Positions 16,607 to 21,635 of a DNA stretch of 21,635 nt are shown piece after piece (positions within the stretch are counted from its first letter, which is position 1; the number at the start of each line of letters is the position of its first letter). The stretch covers positions 1 through 21,635 of the forward strand of contig JAJCYF010000189.1 of NCBI GenBank assembly GCA_029263035.1, in the 5' to 3' direction. The DNA is from Actinomycetes bacterium. Its GTDB lineage: Bacteria > Actinomycetota > CADDZG01 > JAHWKV01. Below the pieces are notes generated by a model. The model did not search any database and was not told where the DNA came from. It was given only the letters and a program-made list of their open reading frames with translations. A program made the translations under genes and the position numbers.

Positions 16607-17758
16607 TCAGACCAGGCCGGCCAGGAGTTGCGCCACCTCGGACGGGGCGGGCATCGCCTGAATCTCGGACTGAATCCTCTGCGCCTGCTGCTTGAAGGTG
16701 GGCTCGTCAAGCAGCCTGGTCACACCGGCGGCCACGCGGTCGGGAGTTATCTCATCGGGCATCAGCGGGATCCCGGCTCCGGCACCGGCCAGGGCGGCGG
16801 CGTTCAGGAACTGGTCGGCCCCCTGGGGAATGGCGAGCTGCGGGATGCCGTTGGACAGCCCTCCGAGCATCGTGCCGCTCCCGCAATGGTGGACGATCAC
16901 ATCGACGAACGGGAATAGCCGGTCCTGGGGGACGAACAGCTCGGCCCGTACGTTGGGGGGCAGCGGTCCGAGGGCCCCCACGTCGCCGTCCGGGCCGACC
17001 GCCACCAGAGCCCCGACATCCAGCCGTCCCAGTCCCTCCGCGACGGCCCTGAACACATCGACGCGCTCGTAAACCACCGTGCCGAGGGTCATGTAGACCG
17101 TGGGCCGGTCACGATTCCCTTCGACCCACCCCGGAAGCTCTCCCACGGGCTCGGCAAAGGGGACCGGGCGTAGGACGATCCGGTGGGCGAGCCCAAGTTG
17201 TGCCGCGTCGCCCAGGCTGGGGGGCGAGATATCGAGATAGATGTTGCCGTGCATCGGATCGTCGGGCGGGTCGGAGACGCCGTGGGACTGCCAGAGCCGG
17301 CGCAGGTTCGGTACCATCTTTTCGGTCATGAACTGCGGCCAGGGGGCCCCGTAGGAGTGAATGGGGGCGGGGATCCCGGCCAGAGACGCCGCTAGGTAGG
17401 CGCCGAAGTCCGCCTGCTCATAGATGACCATGTGCGGATTGATCCGGGCGATCAGTGGGAGCAGGTCATCCACCGTCTCCGGCGGGAGCATCTCGGAGAA
17501 CATCGCCGCCCCGAGATGAGCCTTGTCCGGTCCGGTTAACTTCTCGAACCCGGGGTGCCGGCGGATCGCCTCCTCCTCGGCCCACAGGATCGAGCGGCCC
17601 ACCGGATACGCCGCAAACCCGAGGGCCTCGAGCCGGGACACGAACTTGTCGCCGGTGGCGAAAGACACCTCGTCGCCCCGGCTTTGGAAGGCCATGGCAA
17701 GGGGGATCAGGGGATGGAGGTGACCGTAGGCGGGACGGCCGCAGAACAGGACTTTCAT
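16607..17758 (-). CDS. GT-B glycosyltransferase, macrolide-glycosyltransferase (UGT) family
   Basis: The 383-residue protein is a UGT/MGT-type transferase. It has the N-terminal acceptor-domain start MKVLFCGRPAYGHLHPLIPL (His13 likely the catalytic base), and the C-terminal nucleotide-sugar site HHCGSGTMLGGLSNGIPQ (His290/291) followed by PQGADQFLNA. These enzymes transfer sugars to hydrophobic small molecules or lipids. The start ATG overlaps the upstream DUF2254 stop as ATGA, indicating coupled translation. The pairing with a membrane protein and an FAD oxidoreductase suggests modification of a membrane or secreted compound; this is inferred. Confidence 0.9.
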   Translation of the reverse strand: MKVLFCGRPAYGHLHPLIPLAMAFQSRGDEVSFATGDKFVSRLEALGFAAYPVGRSILWAEEEAIRRHPGFEKLTGPDKAHLGAAMFSEMLPPETVDDLLPLIARINPHMVIYEQADFGAYLAASLAGIPAPIHSYGAPWPQFMTEKMVPNLRRLWQSHGVSDPPDDPMHGNIYLDISPPSLGDAAQLGLAHRIVLRPVPFAEPVGELPGWVEGNRDRPTVYMTLGTVVYERVDVFRAVAEGLGRLDVGALVAVGPDGDVGALGPLPPNVRAELFVPQDRLFPFVDVIVHHCGSGTMLGGLSNGIPQLAIPQGADQFLNAAALAGAGAGIPLMPDEITPDRVAAGVTRLLDEPTFKQQAQRIQSEIQAMPAPSEVAQLLAGLV

Positions 17759-19044
17759 GAGCTGCTCCGGTCGTTTCTCTCCGCAGCCGGCAGGTCCTCC
17801 CGCCGCAGGTGCAGGAGCCGCCGCTGCTCGGTCAGAACCCCGCGGCGTTCGGGCGGGGTCACGGTGGCCAGGTCGGTAAGCAGAGCCTCGATCCGGCCGT
17901 GGATCTGCAGCGAACCGGCTCCCCAGTGCCGGATCTCATCCAGGCCCAGCCGGACGTAGTGCTCCCAGGTGGGCTGAGGGGACATCGCCAGCAGGAATCC
18001 GTCCTCGCTCAAGCAGGTGCGGGCGGTGAGCTGCCTGGTCGCCAGGTGGCGCAGGAGCGCGTGAATATGGTCCAGGCACTGGGTCGCAGTCGTGGGGTCG
18101 TTGACTCCCGGCGAGAGCGACCTCTCCGCAATGTCGACCAGCTGGCGGAACCCGAATGCTGGGTCCTGGGCCAAGTCGCGTTCCCGGCTCAAAGTCAGGG
18201 CCGACCGGACCCGGCTCTCATCGACCTCCGCCGAGCCGTAAACCTCCGCCAGCGGCATCCCCCCGGCCACAAAGTCTCCGGGTCCCGGCACCACGACGAT
18301 GGTCACCTGCGCCTCCTCCGCGACCGTCGCCAGGCGGTTCAGGTCGATGGAAGTCACCACCCCCACGCTTGCGGCTTCCACCACCGAGGTGGGGGAGTGG
18401 GCTGGGGGCTCATGCGAATCGTCGCCCTCGTCCTCTTCGGGGTGGCAGCGGTTTATCGACTTGACCGTCTCGTCGAAGATGCGCCGGATGATTTCGATCA
18501 CCCGGATGGAGCCGGCGATGTGGTGGATGTACTGCACGAAGAACGCCACCGAGACCAGAACCAGCACGAACGAGACGAAGATTGAAAGACCGGGCACGAA
18601 CTGCTCCACGCTGCCGTCCTCGCCTCGGACCTCCCGCAGCACCAGCAGGGCGTGGACGAAGGTTCCCAGAAAGACCCCGAGCGTCGCCTGGCTGAGGTGG
18701 TCGCGTAGGAAGGTGCGAAGAACCCGGGGGGAGAACTGGCTGCTGGTCAGCTGCAGCACCACGATGGTGATCGAAAAGACCAAAGCGGTCAGGGTCAGGG
18801 TTGAGGAGGCGATGGCGGACAGCAGGGAGCGGGCGCTGTCCGGGCCGCCGGCAAACCCGATCTGGCGCTGGGAGTCGACCAGATCCCGGTCCACGGTCAG
18901 AAGTGCCAGCGCGAGGCCGGAGATCAGCAATACGGTAGCGGCCGGAATAAACCAGTAGCCCGAAAGCAGGGTCGACCATCGGCGTTGCACAACATCCTGC
19001 AGCGCCCTCAACCCGCCATCGGCGTTGTTCCGGGACCGGGACAT
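17755..19044 (-). CDS. DUF2254 predicted membrane protein
   Basis: The 429-residue product has four hydrophobic segments in the first half (about residues 30-50, 75-100, 120-145 and 150-175), including SIRVIEIIRRIFDE after the fourth, and a soluble C-terminal half with ERSLSPGVNDPTTATQCLDH, the hallmark of DUF2254. An acidic low-complexity linker (HPEEDEGDDSHE) joins the two halves. The function of DUF2254 is unknown; mutants in related families suggest envelope roles, but nothing here proves it. ATG 19044 has no strong ribosome binding site. The gene overlaps the glycosyltransferase start and is divergent from the NfeD-like gene with 107 bases between. Confidence 0.9.
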   Translation of the reverse strand: MSRSRNNADGGLRALQDVVQRRWSTLLSGYWFIPAATVLLISGLALALLTVDRDLVDSQRQIGFAGGPDSARSLLSAIASSTLTLTALVFSITIVVLQLTSSQFSPRVLRTFLRDHLSQATLGVFLGTFVHALLVLREVRGEDGSVEQFVPGLSIFVSFVLVLVSVAFFVQYIHHIAGSIRVIEIIRRIFDETVKSINRCHPEEDEGDDSHEPPAHSPTSVVEAASVGVVTSIDLNRLATVAEEAQVTIVVVPGPGDFVAGGMPLAEVYGSAEVDESRVRSALTLSRERDLAQDPAFGFRQLVDIAERSLSPGVNDPTTATQCLDHIHALLRHLATRQLTARTCLSEDGFLLAMSPQPTWEHYVRLGLDEIRHWGAGSLQIHGRIEALLTDLATVTPPERRGVLTEQRRLLHLRREDLPAAERNDRSSS

Positions 19045-19151
19045 GCGAGCAGCATCTCATGTCCGGTACAGGTGTTTCCCGCAACGGAGCCTTCGGGCTG
19101 CTGCCGGATTCGCCATAGCGCTGCCTGAGATCCGGGGTGTACCCTCAACCC

Positions 19152-19667
19152 ATGTCGTTGGAAGTCGCTTACTGGATAGCTCTGGGGGTGGGTACTGCCT
19201 TCCTGTTGCTGTCGATAGTCCTGGGCGACGTCTTCGACTTCCTGGATTTTCTGGACTTCGGCCTGGGCGACAGCTTCGCCGCCACGCCGGTGCTGTTCAC
19301 CAGCCTCGCCGCGTTCGGCGGGGGCGGTCTGCTGGCCCTGAACGCCTTCGGCCTGGGTGCCGGCGCCTCGATCTTTGCCGGCCTGGGCTCTGCCGTTCTC
19401 GCCGGCGGGGTGGCCGCCGCACTGTTTGTCGCACTTCACCGCCAGGAGGCCGGCCCCGGCTTCACCGTCGATCAGCTCGTCGGCGCCCGCGGCCGCTGCA
19501 CGCTGGCGATCGCCTCCGGCAAGGAGGGGAAGGTGGCAATCCTGTACGACGGAATGACCCGCACCCTGTCCGCCAGCAGCCGCCACGACATCGCAGTCGG
19601 GGAGGACGTGGTGGTGGACGACACCGTCGGCAACTCTCTCAGGGTCTCCCCCGCAAACCAGCCTTAG
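19152..19667 (+). CDS. NfeD-like membrane protein (flotillin partner)
   Basis: The 171-residue protein has three membrane segments (about residues 5-25, 45-65 and 70-93) and a C-terminal beta-rich domain (VDQLVGARGRCTLAI...VVVDDTVGNSLRV) that fits the OB fold of NfeD1b/YuaF. Members work with flotillins in organising membrane microdomains. The flotillin gene follows 27 bases downstream, the usual yuaF-floT arrangement. The unusual repeated DFLDFLDFG follows the first helix. ATG 19152 is preferred; GTG 19137 in the same frame is possible. Neither has a strong ribosome binding site. Confidence 0.82.
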   Translation: MSLEVAYWIALGVGTAFLLLSIVLGDVFDFLDFLDFGLGDSFAATPVLFTSLAAFGGGGLLALNAFGLGAGASIFAGLGSAVLAGGVAAALFVALHRQEAGPGFTVDQLVGARGRCTLAIASGKEGKVAILYDGMTRTLSASSRHDIAVGEDVVVDDTVGNSLRVSPANQP

Positions 19668-19694
19668 TACCCAACCCAACCAAGGGGGAACCAG

Positions 19695-21179
19695 ATGACT
19701 GAAACCGCAATCGTAGTTGCGGCGCTGATTGCCGTCGCCGTTGCACTGCTTGCCTTCGCCGCCAGCCGCTACAAGGTAGCCAAGCCCAACGAAGCCCTGA
19801 TCATCGCCGGCTCCCGCAAGCACGCCGGAGGCATCCGGGTGGTGATCGGCGGCGGCGCCATCGTCTACCCGCTGATCAACGTCGCCAAGCGGATCTCGCT
19901 GGAGATCCAGTCGATCAACGTGGCGCTGGTGGGAGCGGTCACCACCCAGGGGGTCCCGGTTGCGGTCGAGGGCATCGTGAACGTGAAGATCGCCGACGAC
20001 CAGGACTCCATCCGCCAGGCGGCCCAGCGGTTCCTGGACAGCCAGGCCAAGGTGCCGGAGATCGTCCGCAACGTCATGGAGGGGTCGCTTCGGACGATCA
20101 TCGGCCAGCTAACGGTCAGTGAGCTGATCCGCGACCGCGAGGTCTTCGCCGCCCGGGTGCAGGAGGTGGCCAACGGGGACCTGCAGGGGACCGGCCTGGC
20201 CAGCGACGTCTTCACCATCCAGTCGATTTCCGACACCGAGCAGTACATCGAGAACCTGGGCCGCAAGGCCGCCGCCGAGGTGCGCCGTGACGCCGAGATC
20301 GCCGAAGCCGACCTGCACCGGGAGGCCAGGCAGCGCCAGGAGCTGGCCCGCCAGGCGGTCCTGGAGGCGGAGAAGGTCACCCGGCTGAAGGAGCAGGCGG
20401 TGCTGCAGGAGGTCGCTGCCGCAGAGGCCCGTGCCCAGCAGGCGATGCCGCTGGCCGACGCCCAGGCCCGCCGCGAGGTGGTGCTGCAGGAAACCGAGGT
20501 CGCCGAGCTGCTCGCCCAGCGCCGGGACAAGGAGCTCGATGCCGAGATCCGCCGGACCGCCGACGCCCAGCGCTACGCCGCTCAGCAGCAGGCCGAGGCC
20601 AACCGCTACAAGGTCAAGGCCGACGCCGAGGCATCCCGGGACCGCCGCCTGCTGGAAGCCGAAGCCGAGCGGGCCAACCTTGAGGCGCTGGCGTCCGGCC
20701 GGGCGTTCGAGGAGCGGGAGATCGGTGTGGCCCGCGCCGACGCCGAGCGGGCCAACCTGGAGGCCGTCGCATCGGGTCGGGCGTTCGAGGAGCGGGAGCT
20801 GGGGGCCGCCCGGGCCGGCGCCACCCTGGCAATAGGGGAGGCCGAAGCCGAGGCGATGAGCAAGAAGGCCGAGGCCTACAAGCAGTACGGCGAGGCCGCC
20901 ACCCTTGAATTGCTGGTCTCCCGGCTGCCCGATGTCGCCCGGGCGATCGCAGAACCGCTGGGCAACGTGAACGACATCACGATCATCGACACCGAGGGCG
21001 CCAGCAAGCTGACCCGGGTAACTGCAAACACGGTCAAGCAGGTGGATGCGGTGCTGGAGTCGTTTACCGGCGCGAGCCTCAGCGACCTGGTGGGGCGGCT
21101 GCTGAACAGCAGCAACCGGGACAACGGCAAGCCCGACGGGGATTCACCGAACAAGCCGAAGCCGCCGGCAGGAGAGTAG
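19695..21179 (+). CDS. Flotillin-family protein (SPFH/band 7)
   Basis: The 494-residue protein has one N-terminal membrane segment (IVVAALIAVAVALLAFAAS), an SPFH domain (about residues 25-190) with GGGAIVYPLINVAKRISLE and GVPVAVEGIVNVKI, and a long Ala/Glu/Arg-rich coiled coil (about 190-395) typical of flotillin, then a conserved-type end (LVSRLPDVARAIAEPLGNVNDITII) and a polar Pro/Lys tail. A 26-residue unit is duplicated at about 324-375. ATG 19695 has AAGGGGG upstream. The NfeD-like gene precedes it, so the pair should form a membrane-microdomain complex as in Bacillus FloT/YuaF. Confidence 0.92.
   Translation: MTETAIVVAALIAVAVALLAFAASRYKVAKPNEALIIAGSRKHAGGIRVVIGGGAIVYPLINVAKRISLEIQSINVALVGAVTTQGVPVAVEGIVNVKIADDQDSIRQAAQRFLDSQAKVPEIVRNVMEGSLRTIIGQLTVSELIRDREVFAARVQEVANGDLQGTGLASDVFTIQSISDTEQYIENLGRKAAAEVRRDAEIAEADLHREARQRQELARQAVLEAEKVTRLKEQAVLQEVAAAEARAQQAMPLADAQARREVVLQETEVAELLAQRRDKELDAEIRRTADAQRYAAQQQAEANRYKVKADAEASRDRRLLEAEAERANLEALASGRAFEEREIGVARADAERANLEAVASGRAFEERELGAARAGATLAIGEAEAEAMSKKAEAYKQYGEAATLELLVSRLPDVARAIAEPLGNVNDITIIDTEGASKLTRVTANTVKQVDAVLESFTGASLSDLVGRLLNSSNRDNGKPDGDSPNKPKPPAGE
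20664..20819 (+). repeat. 78-bp in-frame tandem duplication inside the flotillin gene
   Basis: Units at 20664-20741 and 20742-20819 encode AERANLEALASGRAFEERE and AERANLEAVASGRAFEEREL-type sequences, 26 residues each. They differ mostly at third positions, so the duplication is not recent, yet the protein copies remain close. Confidence 0.8.
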
Positions 21180-21243
21180 CGTTCCCGCCGGGACTTCAAT
21201 CCCGCGCCGAAGACGAGATGGGGCTTAATCGTCCCGAGCTGCT

Positions 21244-21635
21244 CTACGCGGGCGGGTCGGGCGGGTCGGGGGGCCGCTGACGGTAGTCGATCACCTGCTG
21301 GATGAGATCCGTGGTGGGAAAGTCCATGACGATGACCCCCACGAACGGTGGTCTCCAAACGTCTTCAGAAGAAGAGGTGCCGGGAGGCAGCCCGTTGACC
21401 ATGTCCGTGATGTTGCCCGACAGATACGGGTTGTAGTACCCGGCGTAGTACTCCGGGCCGTGCACACCGTTCCAGCCCCGGGAGATCCAGTTGACAAAGG
21501 TGTGTTGATCGGTGGCCGGAGCGTTCTCAATCTGCCCGAACAGGTCGTTGATCCGGGTCTCTTTGTCGTAGAAGTCGATGCTCTCCCAGAAGTTCTGCGA
21601 CTGAAAGTACGGGGCGCTGGTATTAAATCCGCTCT
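21244..21635 (-). CDS. PI-PLC-like phosphodiesterase (3' part only)
   Basis: The frame is open from the window edge to TAG 21246-21244, giving the last 130 residues. Features include SQNFWESIDFYDKETRIND, FVNWISRGWNG, and GVIVMDFPTTDLIQQVIDYR, which match the end of the TIM-barrel phosphatidylinositol-specific phospholipase C X domain (vvmDFp...li..vi). The end is a Pro/Asp repeat tail PPDPPDPPA. The catalytic histidines would lie upstream, outside the window, so activity cannot be judged. It is convergent with the flotillin gene, with 64 bases between the stops. Confidence 0.65.
   Translation of the reverse strand, partial: SGFNTSAPYFQSQNFWESIDFYDKETRINDLFGQIENAPATDQHTFVNWISRGWNGVHGPEYYAGYYNPYLSGNITDMVNGLPPGTSSSEDVWRPPFVGVIVMDFPTTDLIQQVIDYRQRPPDPPDPPA
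21250..21273 (+). promoter_or_regulatory. G-quadruplex-forming motif at the end of the PI-PLC-like gene
   Basis: The plus strand holds five G runs (GGG-c-GGG-tc-GGG-c-GGG-tc-GGGGGG) with loops of one or two bases. It encodes the Pro/Asp tail on the minus strand, and on the plus strand it would lie about 70 bases into a flotillin 3' untranslated region, where it could stop or stabilise the transcript. The motif is certain; the role is inferred. Confidence 0.45.

Noticed and set aside
19088..19099. AGCC-TTCG-GGCT mini-hairpin in the divergent gap
   Set aside because: A 4-bp stem with no T tract is too short to call a terminator or regulator, despite the stable loop.
21188..21237. CGGGAC/GTCCCG pairing after the flotillin gene
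   Set aside because: Six base pairs about 40 bases apart without a T tract is not enough for a terminator call.

Overview
The window is about 21.6 kb of GC-rich DNA with dense coding on both strands. TTG and GTG starts, 4-bp overlaps and the gene content (AraC/VOC/UvrA-like cluster, DUF2254, Cfp30B-like VOC protein, DrrA-like ABC ATPase) suggest a chromosomal segment of an actinobacterium, perhaps from a poorly sampled environmental lineage. No rRNA, tRNA, CRISPR array, insertion sequence or phage gene was seen. Assignments rest on motif recognition only; no database search was possible.

Layout. (1) 1-2312: the 5' part of a DrrA-like ABC transporter ATPase (-), a BNR/Asp-box repeat protein (+), and a small voltage-sensor channel-like membrane protein whose potassium filter is replaced (+). 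(2) 2309-3346: a 52-aa Cys-rich protein (-) and a TetR regulator (+), divergent around a 20-bp palindrome that covers a TTGACA -35 box; a probable repressor/target pair. (3) 3343-6983 (-): a large 8-TM hybrid histidine kinase and two small proteins, one soluble and one membrane. (4) 7031-10324 (-): an operon of AraC-type regulator, VOC protein and short UvrA-like ABC ATPase, probably for resistance to a DNA-damaging or intercalating compound. A 52-aa gene with a near-ideal ribosome binding site lies upstream (10402-10560). (5) 10678-11529 (-): a two-domain VOC protein. (6) 11775-15209 (+): a surface or secretion cluster of a WxL-like protein, a DUF916-like membrane-anchored partner and a secreted HExxH protein, closed by a strong hairpin terminator. 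(7) 15271-19044 (-): DUF2254 membrane protein, MGT-type glycosyltransferase (ATGA overlap) and FAD oxidoreductase, possibly tailoring a lipid or small molecule at the membrane. (8) 19152-21179 (+): an NfeD-like protein and flotillin pair. (9) 21244-21635 (-): the 3' part of a probable PI-PLC-like phosphodiesterase.

The most unusual items are the WxL-like/DUF916-like/metallopeptidase cluster in a non-Firmicute setting, the channel-like protein with six S4 arginines but no TVGYG filter, and the Cys-rich microprotein under apparent TetR control with a ribosome binding site that points to an ATC codon. No gap longer than 300 bases lacks a gene.
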